In this document: positions 25,296-34,180 of the stretch, piece after piece
Numbering within the stretch: the first letter of the stretch is position 1
How the letters are laid out: each line of letters begins with the position of its first letter
NCBI RefSeq assembly: GCF_041321145.1
Contig: NZ_JBGGWA010000004.1
Coordinates: forward strand, 186,001-250,000
Source: Paraburkholderia sp041321145
GTDB lineage: Bacteria; Pseudomonadota; Gammaproteobacteria; Burkholderiales; Burkholderiaceae
Direction: 5' to 3'
DNA: 64,000 bases
Made by a program: the position numbers and the translations under genes
Notes under the pieces: generated by a model
What the model saw: only the letters and a program-made list of their open reading frames with translations
The model's database searches: none
Told to the model about the DNA's origin: nothing

Positions 25296-25934
25296 TTACT
25301 TGTTCGGTTGCGGCGTCATGCGCAGGTACGGACGCAGCGCCTTGTAGCCCTTCGGGAATTTCTGCTTGATGACTTCCTCGTCCTTCAACGACGGCACGAT
25401 CACCACGTCATCGCCCTGCTTCCAGTTGCCGGGCGTGGCGACCGAGTGGTTGTCCGTGAGTTGCAGCGAGTCGATCACACGTAGCACTTCGTCGAAGTTG
25501 CGGCCGGTGCTGGCCGGGTATGTAATGATCAGACGCACCTTCTTTTTCGGATCGATCACGAACAGCGACCGGACCGTGAGGGTCTCATTCGCGTTCGGGT
25601 GAATCATGTCGTACAACTCAGAGACCTTGCGATCGCCGTCAGCGAGAATCGGGAAGCCGACATTGGCGGCCTGCGTCTCGTTGATGTCCTTGATCCATTC
25701 CTTGTGCGACTCTGCGCTGTCGACCGACAACGCAATCGTCTTTACATTGCGCTTCTCGAATTCGCCGGCCAGCTTGGCCGTCAAACCGAGCTCGGTCGTG
25801 CAGACCGGCGTGAAGTCAGCGGGGTGCGAGAACAGCACGCCCCAACTATCGCCCAGCCATTCGTGGAACTTGATGCGGCCGACACTCGATTCCTGTTCGA
25901 AATCCGGTGCGATGTCGCCAAGACGTAGACTCAT
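25296..25934 (-). CDS. 1-Cys peroxiredoxin
   Basis: A 212-residue peroxiredoxin of the Prx6 type that reduces hydrogen peroxide and alkyl hydroperoxides. The peroxidatic cysteine is in HPADFTPVCTTELG (about Cys45); the C-terminal extension (TPGNWKQGDDVVIVPS) is typical of Prx6 and there is no obvious resolving cysteine. The ATG at 25934 has AAGGAGC upstream; longer in-frame starts (to 26012) lack this and add an unrelated Arg-rich stretch. Confidence 0.93.
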   Translation of the reverse strand: MSLRLGDIAPDFEQESSVGRIKFHEWLGDSWGVLFSHPADFTPVCTTELGLTAKLAGEFEKRNVKTIALSVDSAESHKEWIKDINETQAANVGFPILADGDRKVSELYDMIHPNANETLTVRSLFVIDPKKKVRLIITYPASTGRNFDEVLRVIDSLQLTDNHSVATPGNWKQGDDVVIVPSLKDEEVIKQKFPKGYKALRPYLRMTPQPNK

Positions 25935-26294
25935 AATGCAGCTCCTTGATTGTGTTCGGACATTCCGCGCGAGCATTCGCGTGCGACGCTCCACAAGAGC
26001 GCGCCTCGCCAAATTACAGCATACGGGAGTGACGGTACATGACGAACGAACATCGCGTCACTACTTTATGCGTTTTTGTAATTTTCATCGATTTACCGGA
26101 AACTTTTCGGGCCAGATCAACTCCATCTTAGGCAAACTCGGCGGTGGGATGCAGTCGAGTGTGGAGTTTTATAGGCTTTGCTTTAACCAGGAACGGTTCG
26201 TGCGATAACTTTGAACGAACCGGGCGCTGCGCTCGCCAGCGGCCGTTTCTTTGGTTACGATTCACGCGTAGCGTGAGACGAAGAGGATCTGTCA
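25935..26294. other. Divergent intergenic region upstream of peroxiredoxin and YqjD-like genes
   Basis: About 360 bp without a credible gene. It contains an inverted repeat GGTTCGT / ACGAACC (26195-26221) about 75 nt before the YqjD-like start. Promoters for both flanking genes should be here, but no hexamer pair stands out. Confidence 0.5.
26195..26221. promoter_or_regulatory. Inverted repeat upstream of the YqjD-like operon
   Basis: GGTTCGT and ACGAACC form a 7-bp inverted repeat with a 13-nt spacer, a spacing that suits either a dimeric regulator or a weak hairpin. No known consensus is recognised. Confidence 0.35.
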
Positions 26295-26597
26295 ATGTCG
26301 GAAGTTAACAAGGAGAGATTGATGTCGGATATCAAAACCGTCCTCGCGGACGCTGAAGATCTGTTGAAACAGGCCGCGAGCGCCACCGGCGAGCGCGCTT
26401 CGGAACTACGTGAAACTGCGCTTGCGCGCTTGAAGCAGGCTAGAGAAAAGGCGGCTGACGTGCAGGTCGTGGTGGTCGAGAAAGGCAAAAAGGCCGCACG
26501 CGCCACCGACGATTACGTGCATGAGCATCCTTGGGCATCCATCGGCATCGCTGCTGGCGCCGGCGTATTGCTGGGGCTGTTGATCAACCGCAAGTAA
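26295..26597 (+). CDS. DUF883/YqjD-ElaB family membrane-anchored protein
   Basis: 100 residues: a charged helical N-terminal 70 residues, then a single C-terminal membrane anchor (WASIGIAAGAGVLLGLLINRK). This is the ElaB/YqjD pattern, in which stationary-phase inner-membrane proteins are reported to bind ribosomes. GAGGATC lies before ATG 26295; an internal ATG at 26322 also has a GGAGAG site and would give a shorter form. It leads a three-gene set with a YqjE-like and a DUF3318-like protein. Confidence 0.88.
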   Translation: MSEVNKERLMSDIKTVLADAEDLLKQAASATGERASELRETALARLKQAREKAADVQVVVVEKGKKAARATDDYVHEHPWASIGIAAGAGVLLGLLINRK

Positions 26598-26735
26598 CAG
26601 TGGTGGCGCGGCCGGGCGAACGCCGTCCGGCACACCAGCGAATCGAGTTGACCGGCGCATGCCTGGCCGGTCCGCTTCTCTTGGCGCAATCGTTTTCACG
26701 CGCCGGTTAGGCCTTCACACGCGACGCCCAAAGCC

Positions 26736-27122
26736 ATGAAGATCGAAACACACTCGCAGCACGAGGAACATAGTCCGTTGCGCCGCATCATCAGTTCCGT
26801 GTCTGCCATTCTGCAAACGCGGCTTGAATTGGTCAGCATCGAACTCGGCGAGGAAAAAGACCGTCTGATCGGCGTGCTGTTCCTCGGCCTTGCGGCCATG
26901 ATGCTCGCTACGATGGCCTTGATCGCATTGACGGCGCTGGTTGCCATTGCGTTCTGGGACACCTATCGGTGGCAAGCGCTTGCAGCCATCACGGCGGTTT
27001 ATGCGATCGCAGGATTGGTTTGTGCGCTGAAAGCGCGCAGCGGTTTGCGCAATGCCCCAATGGTGTTCGAAGCCACCCTTGCCGAGTTCGAAAAGGACCG
27101 CGACGCGTTTCGCAAACCGTAA
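26736..27122 (+). CDS. YqjE-like (phage holin family/DUF1469) membrane protein
   Basis: 128 residues with an amphipathic N-terminal helix and two adjacent membrane segments (about 49-76 and 82-101), the pattern of the YqjE/Actinobacterial-holin-like family. It lies between the YqjD-like and DUF3318-like genes, matching the enteric yqjD-yqjE-yqjK layout. Molecular function is unknown. No phage genes are nearby, so it is not a prophage holin. Confidence 0.85.
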   Translation: MKIETHSQHEEHSPLRRIISSVSAILQTRLELVSIELGEEKDRLIGVLFLGLAAMMLATMALIALTALVAIAFWDTYRWQALAAITAVYAIAGLVCALKARSGLRNAPMVFEATLAEFEKDRDAFRKP

Positions 27123-27226
27123 CGCCGAGGGCGTGGGCCTGACTAGAACGCCCTGCGCCTTCGTCGATATCTCAAGCGATTTGCAGCGCCGTTTTACTGC
27201 CCCACCTCCACTGCCGCCCACACGCC

Positions 27227-27709
27227 ATGAGCCAAGCCCATTCCGATACCGCATTCCGCAACAAACGCCCCCAGGCCAAAGATTTAAGCGCGCCCCACCT
27301 GCGGGCGCTGCGCAAGGAATTGCTGCTGGTGCGCGCGGATGTCGAGCGCATGGAACTCGCTCAGGCGACCATCGAGTTGCGGCAGGCAGTCACGCACTTC
27401 AGCTGGCTCAAGTTCATCCTGCCGGGCTTCGGCGGCATGCGCGTGGGCAGCGGTTCGAAGGCAGGCTTTCTCAACGCGGGGAGCATTGGCGTGCTCCTCA
27501 AACAGTATCCGATCGTCAGTTCGATCGCTTCGTTGGTGCTGGCCAAGCCGCTGCGCGCGACCATTGCGGCGGGTGCAAAACCCGCGCTCAAATGGGGCAG
27601 CCTTGCGCTTGCCGGCTGGGAAGCATATCGAATCTGGCAGCAGATGAAGAACGATTCCAATGCGTCTGCTGACGACAAGGAAAGGGCGGCGGATAGGAGT
27701 GGCTACTGA
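27227..27709 (+). CDS. DUF3318-like protein of the yqjDE cluster
   Basis: 160 residues: a charged helical N-terminus (HLRALRKELLLVRADVERMELAQ), then a hydrophobic middle (YPIVSSIASLVLAKPLRATIAAG) and a C-terminal helix. Its place corresponds to yqjK in enterics, though similarity is weak. It probably associates with the inner membrane together with its two upstream neighbours. Function unknown. Confidence 0.75.
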   Translation: MSQAHSDTAFRNKRPQAKDLSAPHLRALRKELLLVRADVERMELAQATIELRQAVTHFSWLKFILPGFGGMRVGSGSKAGFLNAGSIGVLLKQYPIVSSIASLVLAKPLRATIAAGAKPALKWGSLALAGWEAYRIWQQMKNDSNASADDKERAADRSGY

Positions 27710-27886
27710 AGTGCGGGTAACAGGCTCATGGTGTGTGTCATTGCGCCATGGTTTTGTTCGTCTGCGAGACCTGCGCGGCGGTTGCCTGTCAGACTGACTG
27801 CTGTCTGACGTTGGCTCCTGATTGGCTTGTTGCCTGGCACGTTGGCGCACTTCAACTCGCCAGTTCGCGCTCTCCAGTAGCACGCC

Positions 27887-28318
27887 CTAGCTGGTGTTCC
27901 AGCACTCGCCACTTGCCGGTGCCACACCGTTTGCACCACTTCTATTGCCTCGCAGCCCTGTCGCATCCAGGGTGAAAATGCCGCAGGCGTCGTCGCGCAT
28001 AGGTCCGGTTTCGGTTGGCGCGGCCTCGAGCGAATAGCCACCGTTTGCATCGTCCGCCGACAGCACATGCAGCCGGTAGATCGGCATGCCGAATTGTGGC
28101 GCCTGATCCAGACCGGGCGGCAAGGGTGCGGCGCTGTCGCTTGTCGCTCCTTCGACGAATTGCGCTGCCCGATAGAGGGCGGACGCCGCGTCGATCCTGT
28201 GGGTTCGCGCAACGTGGCTCCGGTAAGACGGCACGGCAAACACGACCAGCGTTGCGGCTATCGCCAGCGCGATCATCAGTTCCAGCAGCGTAAATGCGGT
28301 TGTGTGCGGCCTCGTCAT
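27887..28318 (-). CDS. pilE: Type IV pilin-like protein (PilE family)
   Basis: 143 residues with a type IV pilin N-terminus: a short leader ending before FTLLELMIALAIAATLVVF, with Glu5 of the mature form. GIFTLDATGLRGN near the C-terminus matches PilE-type minor pilins, and two cysteines (in DDACG and GECW) could form the D-loop disulfide. The ATG at 28318 has GGGAGG upstream. It is the last gene of the minor-pilin operon and would need the prepilin peptidase encoded elsewhere. Confidence 0.88.
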   Translation of the reverse strand: MTRPHTTAFTLLELMIALAIAATLVVFAVPSYRSHVARTHRIDAASALYRAAQFVEGATSDSAAPLPPGLDQAPQFGMPIYRLHVLSADDANGGYSLEAAPTETGPMRDDACGIFTLDATGLRGNRSGANGVAPASGECWNTS

Positions 28319-28328
28319 ATACCTCCCG

Positions 28329-28919
28329 TCAAAATGGCCGTGCGGCAACGCGCCGCCAATGCCGCTCGATCCGCTCGCTTGCGATCACGAGTTCTATCTG
28401 CAGCCATACCTGTGACTCTTTGGTGCGGCCGAAACCACGCGACGTCAGCAAATAGGCTCGGACATCGGCGCGAGTGCCCAGACGCCAGGCTTCGATCAGA
28501 CATTGCGGCGCACGCAGCGATCCGGGCCATTGCGCGACGGGCGCGACGGCGCCGGCTTCGAAGGCGGCTTCGAGCTTCCATTGCGTCGGCTCGCCGGGCG
28601 CGACTGGTGCCGCTGCGGCCGGCTCCGTGGCTGCCACCGCAACAACCTGGCGGGCGCATAAGGTCAGCGCCGCATCCGCAGCATGAAACGCTTGCAAATA
28701 ATCCCGCACGTTGGAGGCGCTGCGCGCCGCCGCAAGCGATGTTTCGAACCAGGCCGCAGAGGTGGCCAACATCATCGCTGAAATCAGCAAGACGATTGGC
28801 AGGACGACGCCGCCGCTGCGAGCGCGCGATCCACGACCTGTTCGGATGAGACGTCCTGCATGTTTCGGTTGCTTGCGCCACGGTGAGCGTTCCTTATAAG
28901 CAAAGCGCCCCCGGCACAC
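28329..28919 (-). CDS. pilX: PilX-like minor pilin assembly protein
   Basis: About 196 residues from GTG 28919. A basic N-terminus is followed by GGVVLPIVLLISAMMLATSAAWFETSLA, the PilX N-helix, then a C-terminal domain ending WQIELVIASERIERHWRRV-like. The start is unresolved: GTG 28919 has a poor ribosome binding site, and a better GTG (28881, with AGGAAC) is in another frame, so a frameshift or sequencing error is possible. It lies between pilW and pilE. Confidence 0.72.
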   Translation of the reverse strand: MCRGRFAYKERSPWRKQPKHAGRLIRTGRGSRARSGGVVLPIVLLISAMMLATSAAWFETSLAAARSASNVRDYLQAFHAADAALTLCARQVVAVAATEPAAAAPVAPGEPTQWKLEAAFEAGAVAPVAQWPGSLRAPQCLIEAWRLGTRADVRAYLLTSRGFGRTKESQVWLQIELVIASERIERHWRRVAARPF

Positions 28920-29077
28920 TCCGTGACTCGGTCGCACCGCGCGACAGGGTGTATTCGGCAGTCCGAGGGGATCCAGTTGCGTGATGCACTGCCCGCGTCC
29001 GCCTTCGGTCGCAACATGAGGCTCTGGATTTTGGCAAGCCGGCGCTGCGCGATGTGTTGCATCGCAGAGTCTTCCTG

Positions 29078-29887
29078 TCACGGCAAATCCTCCGCGTGAT
29101 TGCGTATCGCCACTCGCCGCCAGAAAGCCTGCCGCGCCCGCGTGTCGGCGCCGAAAGCGCTTACGCCGTCGCAATCGACATAACGCAGACGCCGCCCCTG
29201 CGGCGTACCGCGGACAAGCACGCAGAGATCGACGGCGACAATCTTCGCCCATTGATCGGCCCTTACCGCCGACGCATCTATTGCGCTCAGCCCGCCGCCC
29301 AGCCAATACTTAAGCCGCACACGCTCGACGCCTTCGACCAACGGCTGCGCGGACCCTGCCTTGCCATTGCCTTCGCAGTACAGTTCCGGCTCACCCGTCG
29401 AACCGCTGACCCTGGCAAAGTACCGGTTGACCACCATTACGCCCTGCCCACCCAGTGCCGCGCTGTTGTTCGTTACAGCCTGGCCAAGACAGTCGGTTGA
29501 TTGGCCGGTCGCAGATGGCCACGTCGAAATGTTGTCCGCCACATAACTGACCGCCACGCCATCCGAGCGGCTTGGCAACGACTCGCATGCAACGCTGTCA
29601 TCCGCACCGGTAGGACGACCGCCCGAGCAACCGAACAACGGCGGCGGACTATTGAACCGCACGACGTCGGCGGGCACGAAGCCGGCCATTTGAAGTTGCT
29701 GGCCTATCAGCGTAAGCGCGGTCAGGCCGGCTTCGCGGATCCGCATCGCATCGCCCGCGCGCTCGAACACGTTACGCTGCGTTGTATAGAGCGAGACCGC
29801 GCCGGCGGTCACCACCAGCCCCAGCGCAATCGCGATCACAAACTCGACCAGCGTATGACCACGCGCGATACAGAGACGCTGCGTCAT
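29078..29887 (-). CDS. pilW: PilW-like minor pilin assembly protein
   Basis: 269 residues. The type IV class III signal GHTLVEFVIAIALGLVVTAGAVSLY carries the PilW hallmark (Glu at mature position 5), followed by a long periplasmic domain with several cysteines. ATG 29887 overlaps the pilV stop by 4 bp, showing an operon. PilW, PilV, PilX and FimT prime type IVa pilus assembly in characterised systems. Confidence 0.87.
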   Translation of the reverse strand: MTQRLCIARGHTLVEFVIAIALGLVVTAGAVSLYTTQRNVFERAGDAMRIREAGLTALTLIGQQLQMAGFVPADVVRFNSPPPLFGCSGGRPTGADDSVACESLPSRSDGVAVSYVADNISTWPSATGQSTDCLGQAVTNNSAALGGQGVMVVNRYFARVSGSTGEPELYCEGNGKAGSAQPLVEGVERVRLKYWLGGGLSAIDASAVRADQWAKIVAVDLCVLVRGTPQGRRLRYVDCDGVSAFGADTRARQAFWRRVAIRNHAEDLP

Positions 29888-30342
29888 TTCGCGAACGCCA
29901 GCGCAACGCATGAGGAGCCCGCGGGAACATCCGCGCCAGCACACGACTCGGGCTTGTCGATGACATCGTCGGCGTGGGGCATGTCGCGCAGAGCAGCCCA
30001 CGTCACCCGCGCGGTGAGCACGCCGCCGCTTTCCCCTATCGACGCTTCGCCGTGCGGCAACAGAGCCGTGGCACGCGCGCTCCATTGTCTGACTGCAGAC
30101 TCGCCTGCAGAGGGCTCACGCGTCGCTTCGGCGACGGAATCGGCTATCCATGCCGCGTGTTCGCGCATTGCCATTGCACGGGCTTCTCGAGCGGTCCACA
30201 ATTGCCCCGCGATCAAACCGAGCGCCGTCACGGCCATCAAGGTGACGGCCAGCATCACTTCGATCAGTGAGCTGCCTCCAAGCCTTGTTAAGCGCTTTGC
30301 TCGACGGCTGCGCGCCCCTACGTTCGATGGACGCCACCTCAC
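29884..30342 (-). CDS. pilV: PilV-like minor pilin assembly protein
   Basis: About 152 residues from GTG 30342, which overlaps the preceding stop as GTGA and has GGAG seven bases upstream; an ATG at 30357 is the alternative. The signal region GGSSLIEVMLAVTLMAVTALGLIAGQ is a class III prepilin signal of the PilV group. The rest is Ala-rich with a cysteine pair (PESCAGADVPAGSSC). Confidence 0.86.
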   Translation of the reverse strand: MRWRPSNVGARSRRAKRLTRLGGSSLIEVMLAVTLMAVTALGLIAGQLWTAREARAMAMREHAAWIADSVAEATREPSAGESAVRQWSARATALLPHGEASIGESGGVLTARVTWAALRDMPHADDVIDKPESCAGADVPAGSSCVALAFAK

Positions 30343-30899
30343 GATGACGCTCCACATGTGCCCTCGACAATCCGTGCGCGGCCACCCGCCGCAATGCGGA
30401 TGCAGCGCCGCCACTTGTCACCCTGAGTCGCTTTCGACGGCACTCGTGGCGCAATATCAAAGCTGCGGAAAGTGCCGATCAACTGCCCCGCCGGCGGCGT
30501 AAACGTAAGATTGGTCTGCGCCCCAGTGATGCTCACCGCCGCGAGCAACGGATGCGCGCGCAGCAGCGAGAGCGTGCCGCCTCGCTCGGCCAATACTGCC
30601 CAGCCACACGACCAGTCGACGACGCCATTGCCACACGCCTGCCCCGCGGCAAGGCAATGTCGCGCCGCGTCGATTCGGCAAACGGTCACACGTGCACCGC
30701 GGCGCAACGCTTCGCTGCGCGCATAGGCGAGCGTTGAAGCCAGCGCTTTCGCGCGTGCGTCGACCTGGTCCCGCAGGTGCCAGGCAACGAAAGACGGCGT
30801 CGCCATCACCGCGATCACCGCCAGCAGCGCGACTACGGCCAGCGTTTCGACAAGCGTAAAGCCGCGGCGTGGCCGCGAACAGATTGCATCCCACTTCAT
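30339..30899 (-). CDS. fimT: GspH/FimT-family minor pseudopilin
   Basis: About 186 residues; first gene of the minor-pilin operon. RRGFTLVETLAVVALLAVIAVMATPSF is the prepilin signal and hydrophobic helix, followed by the GspH/FimT domain (LASTLAYARSEALRRGARVTVCR). ATG 30899 has GGGA upstream; ATG 30905 is also possible. FimT is linked to DNA uptake in some species. Confidence 0.88.
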   Translation of the reverse strand: MKWDAICSRPRRGFTLVETLAVVALLAVIAVMATPSFVAWHLRDQVDARAKALASTLAYARSEALRRGARVTVCRIDAARHCLAAGQACGNGVVDWSCGWAVLAERGGTLSLLRAHPLLAAVSITGAQTNLTFTPPAGQLIGTFRSFDIAPRVPSKATQGDKWRRCIRIAAGGRARIVEGTCGASS

Positions 30900-31104
30900 C
30901 TGCATCCCTGATCGTTGCAAAGAATGCAGCCAATCTAGCGATTAGCAAACGGGTCAACAATCGGCCGAATGGCCAGGTGGCACTCAGACGCTATCCCGCG
31001 CAAAAATGCACGCGTGACGAACCATAACGGGAGCGGAAATGCAGATGCGCGAAACAACGCGGCGGAAAACAGAAACCGGAATGCAACGCCAGGCGCGGCG
31101 GCAA

Positions 31105-31587
31105 TCAGCGCTTGCGGGGCGGCTTGGGAGGAGAAGAGGCGCGGCGAAATTCTTCGATCACGTCTTCGAATTCGGAGACGTCTTCGAAGCGCCGGTAGAC
31201 GGAAGCGAAGCGAACATAGGCAATCGTATCGAGCGCACGCAACTCGTTCATCACGAGTTCGCCGAGGCGCTCGCTGCGTACCTCACGCTCGCCACTGCCG
31301 AGCAGCTGATACTCGATGCGGGCGACTGCCGCGTCAATCTCGTCTGCTGCCACTGGGCGCTTGCGCAGCGCCAGTTGCATACTCGCGACGATCTTGCGGC
31401 GGTCGAATTCCGTGCGACTACCATCCTTCTTGACGACCGACGGCAACGCCAGTTCGACCCGCTCATACGTCGTAAAACGTTTGTCGCAGGCCGGGCAGCG
31501 GCGGCGCCGGCGAATCGTCGCGCCGTCTTCGGATACGCGGGAATCCACAACTTGCGTATCGGCGTGACGGCAGAAGGGGCAGTGCAT
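31105..31587 (-). CDS. nrdR: Transcriptional repressor NrdR
   Basis: 160 residues. The N-terminal zinc ribbon uses Cys3, Cys6, Cys31 and Cys34 (HCPFC, CPAC), followed by an ATP-cone domain (VVKKDGSRTEFDRRKIVASM...). NrdR senses (d)ATP and represses ribonucleotide reductase genes. It lies 6 nt downstream of glyA on the same strand, a common beta-proteobacterial order, so the glyA promoter and ZTP riboswitch may also control it. Confidence 0.96.
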   Translation of the reverse strand: MHCPFCRHADTQVVDSRVSEDGATIRRRRRCPACDKRFTTYERVELALPSVVKKDGSRTEFDRRKIVASMQLALRKRPVAADEIDAAVARIEYQLLGSGEREVRSERLGELVMNELRALDTIAYVRFASVYRRFEDVSEFEDVIEEFRRASSPPKPPRKR

Positions 31588-31593
31588 GGCGGC

Positions 31594-32841
31594 TTAGCGG
31601 TAAACCGGGAAGCGCCGGGTCAGCTCGGCGACTTGCGCACGCACACGTTCGATCGTGGCTGCATCTTCCGGGTTGTCCAGCACGTCGGCGATAAGGTTAC
31701 CCACCTGCTCCGCTTCCTTGACGCCAAAGCCACGCGTGGTCATGGCAGGCGAGCCGAGACGTACGCCGCTCGTCACGAACGGCTTCTCCGGGTCGTTCGG
31801 AATCGCGTTCTTGTTGACCGTGATGTGCGCCGCGCCGAGCGCAGCTTCCGCTGCCTTGCCGGTAATCTTCTTGGCACGCAGGTCGACCAGCATCACGTGG
31901 CTTTCGGTGCGCCCAGAGACGATACGCAGACCGCGCTTGACCAGCGTTTCAGCCAGCACGCGCGCGTTCTCGACGACTTGTTGCTGATACGCCTTGAACT
32001 CCGGCGACAGTGCCTCCTTGAACGCGACGGCCTTGCCGGCAATCACGTGCATCAGCGGACCACCCTGAATGCCCGGGAAAATTGCCGAGTTGATCTGCTT
32101 TTCGAACTCGGCCTTCATCAGGATCACGCCGCCGCGCGGGCCGCGCAGGCTCTTGTGCGTAGTGGTGGTGACGAAATCGGCGTGCGGCACCGGGTTCGGA
32201 TACACGCCCGCGGCGATCAGGCCGGCGTAATGCGCCATGTCGACCATGAAGTACGCGCCGACCGACTTCGCGATCTTCGACATCCGTTCGAAGTCGATGC
32301 GCAGCGAGAACGCCGACGCGCCGGCCACGATCAACTTCGGCTTATGTTCCTGTGCAAGCCTTTCAGCCGCGTCGTAGTCGATGTCTTCGGCTTCGTTCAG
32401 GCCGTAGCTCACCACGTTGAACCACTTGCCCGACATGTTGACCGGCGAACCGTGCGTCAGGTGACCGCCGTGCGCGAGGCTCATACCCATGATCGTGTCG
32501 CCCGGCTTGAGCATGGCGAAGAACACGCCCTGGTTCGCCTGCGAGCCGGAGTTCGGCTGCACGTTGGCGGCTTCGGCGCCGAACAGTTGCTTCACGCGGT
32601 CGATCGCCAGTTGTTCGGCGATGTCGACGAATTCGCAGCCGCCGTAGTAGCGCTTGCCCGGATAACCTTCGGCGTATTTGTTGGTGAGTTGCGAGCCTTG
32701 CGCAGCCATCACAGCCGGGCTCGTGTAGTTTTCCGACGCGATCAGTTCGATGTGCTCTTCCTGCCGGCGGTTTTCCTGCTCGATGACCTTCCAGAGTTCA
32801 GGATCGACGTTGGCGATGGTGCTTTGGGCTCTGTCAAACAT
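31594..32841 (-). CDS. glyA: Serine hydroxymethyltransferase
   Basis: A 415-residue PLP enzyme interconverting serine and glycine with tetrahydrofolate as one-carbon carrier. ENYTSPAVMAAQGSQLTNKYAEGYPG and the PLP-lysine motif TTTTHKSLRGPRGG are diagnostic. ATG 32841 gives the standard length. The mRNA leader (about 270 nt) carries a ZTP riboswitch at 33008-33115, tying expression to the purine/folate stress signal ZTP. nrdR follows directly. Confidence 0.97.
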   Translation of the reverse strand: MFDRAQSTIANVDPELWKVIEQENRRQEEHIELIASENYTSPAVMAAQGSQLTNKYAEGYPGKRYYGGCEFVDIAEQLAIDRVKQLFGAEAANVQPNSGSQANQGVFFAMLKPGDTIMGMSLAHGGHLTHGSPVNMSGKWFNVVSYGLNEAEDIDYDAAERLAQEHKPKLIVAGASAFSLRIDFERMSKIAKSVGAYFMVDMAHYAGLIAAGVYPNPVPHADFVTTTTHKSLRGPRGGVILMKAEFEKQINSAIFPGIQGGPLMHVIAGKAVAFKEALSPEFKAYQQQVVENARVLAETLVKRGLRIVSGRTESHVMLVDLRAKKITGKAAEAALGAAHITVNKNAIPNDPEKPFVTSGVRLGSPAMTTRGFGVKEAEQVGNLIADVLDNPEDAATIERVRAQVAELTRRFPVYR

Positions 32842-33007
32842 ACGGATTCCGTTGAGTGTGTTCAGGTTGACCGGATCGTGCGCCGAATCTTGCGTAGAGG
32901 GTACGCGGCGCTGCTGGCGGCTGGGCCAGCCCTGACGTGGCGGATGGAGAGTCACCGCACACGCGAGGCAGGACAGCCACCGTCAGCGCAGATAAATGCG
33001 CGCGGAT

Positions 33008-33115
33008 CACGGCTGCCCAGGCGAACGGCAAAACGGCACCCTGCGCTTCACGGTGGGTTGCTCCACCTTGAACCCGATTGGTTGAATCGGTTCTATCGCC
33101 AGTCACGCAGGGATG
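33008..33115 (-). promoter_or_regulatory. ZTP (pfl) riboswitch in the glyA leader
   Basis: The minus strand carries the pfl motif landmarks in order: GCGTGACTGGCG (33109-33098), a variable hairpin, GGTGGAGCAACCCACCG (33066-33050) closing the P2 region, a variable linker, and CCGTTCGCCTGGGCAGCC (33028-33011). These are the conserved ZTP/ZMP-binding elements. glyA is an established member of this riboswitch class, and the aptamer begins just after a plausible start site. The expression platform in the next ~165 nt is not obvious; no clear terminator was found, so it may act on translation or Rho. Confidence 0.88.
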
Positions 33116-33123
33116 AGCGCGTT

Positions 33124-33152
33124 AGTTTATTGGAAGAGGATCGAATAGGCAA
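33124..33152 (-). promoter_or_regulatory. Probable sigma-70 promoter of glyA-nrdR
   Basis: TTGCCT (33152-33147) and TAAACT (33129-33124) on the minus strand are 17 bp apart. Transcription would start a few bases later, just before the ZTP aptamer. Confidence 0.65.
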
Positions 33153-33354
33153 CCGGCTTCCTGCCGGCCCGGCGCCCGCTCGCGTAGCCGGCTGGAGCGC
33201 CGCCGCGCACGGCGCGCAAACATCTGGTGAGAACTCTCCCGCGATGCGTTCCATAGCCCTGTCACAGCCGCGTGTACGGCTGGTTCATCCTTGCCGCAGC
33301 GCCGCATTGGAAGTAGGCTTGGGGCCTTTCTCTCTTACCTGCCAGGGAACTGCA

Positions 33355-34101
33355 ATGATCGTGTTCGTCACCGGAGCGTCCGCGGGATTCGGCGCCGCTA
33401 TCGCCCGTGCTTTCGTCAAGGGCGGCCATCGTGTCGTCGCCACCGCGCGCCGCAAGGATCGCCTGCAGGCACTCGCCGACGAACTCGGCGACGCGCTTCT
33501 GCCGTACGAACTCGACGTGCGCGACCGCGCCGCCGTCGAAGCCGTGCCGGCCTCGCTGCCCGCCGACTTCGCCGCGCTCGACGTGCTCGTGAACAACGCC
33601 GGCCTCGCGCTCGGCACCGAGCCGGCGCAAAAGGCAAGTCTTGACGAATGGAACACCATGATCGAGACCAACTGCACGGGCCTCGTTCAAGTCACGCACG
33701 CACTCCTGCCCGCAATGGTGGAGCGCAACCGTGGCCACATTTTCAATCTGGGTTCGGCGGCTGGCAGCTGGCCGTATGCGGGCGGCAATGTATATGGCGC
33801 CACCAAGGCGTTCGTGCGCCAGTTCAGTTTGAACCTGCGCGCCGATCTGGCCGGCACCGCGCTGCGTGTGACCGACATCGAGCCGGGCCTGTGCGGGGGC
33901 ACCGAGTTCTCGAACGTGCGTTTTCGCGGTGACGGCGACAAAGCCGCCAAAATGTACCAGAACGTACAACCGCTGACACCCGAAGATATCGCCGATTCGA
34001 TCTACTGGATCGCCACGCGCCCGGCCCACGTCAATATCAACACGATCGAGCTGATGCCGGTGGCCCAATCGTTCTCCGCTTTAGCGGTGCATCGCGGTTG
34101 A
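33355..34101 (+). CDS. Short-chain dehydrogenase (YdfG-like)
   Basis: 248 residues with the NADP-binding motif TGASAGFG (6-13), NNAG (about 81-84) and the catalytic YGATK (about 146-150). The C-terminal motif PLTPEDIADSIYWIATRPAHVNINTIELMP is typical of YdfG, the 3-hydroxy acid/malonic semialdehyde dehydrogenase. ATG 33355 has AGGGAAC upstream. It stands alone between glyA (divergent) and the Tol-Pal block. Confidence 0.88.
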   Translation: MIVFVTGASAGFGAAIARAFVKGGHRVVATARRKDRLQALADELGDALLPYELDVRDRAAVEAVPASLPADFAALDVLVNNAGLALGTEPAQKASLDEWNTMIETNCTGLVQVTHALLPAMVERNRGHIFNLGSAAGSWPYAGGNVYGATKAFVRQFSLNLRADLAGTALRVTDIEPGLCGGTEFSNVRFRGDGDKAAKMYQNVQPLTPEDIADSIYWIATRPAHVNINTIELMPVAQSFSALAVHRG

Positions 34102-34180
34102 AATTGCCGCTGAAGCCCGCCAGGCGGGGCGCACATCTTGAAACAGACCTCGGGGTATGCGTTCCGGTAAAATGCGCGGC

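Noticed and set aside
26736..27122. Prophage holin
   Set aside because: It is a YqjE-like protein in a yqjD-type set, with no phage genes nearby.
31039..33354. Very long plus-strand open frame running opposite nrdR and glyA
   Set aside because: It mirrors the high-G+C codon pattern of two certain genes on the other strand; only its last part, from 33355, is a real gene (SDR).
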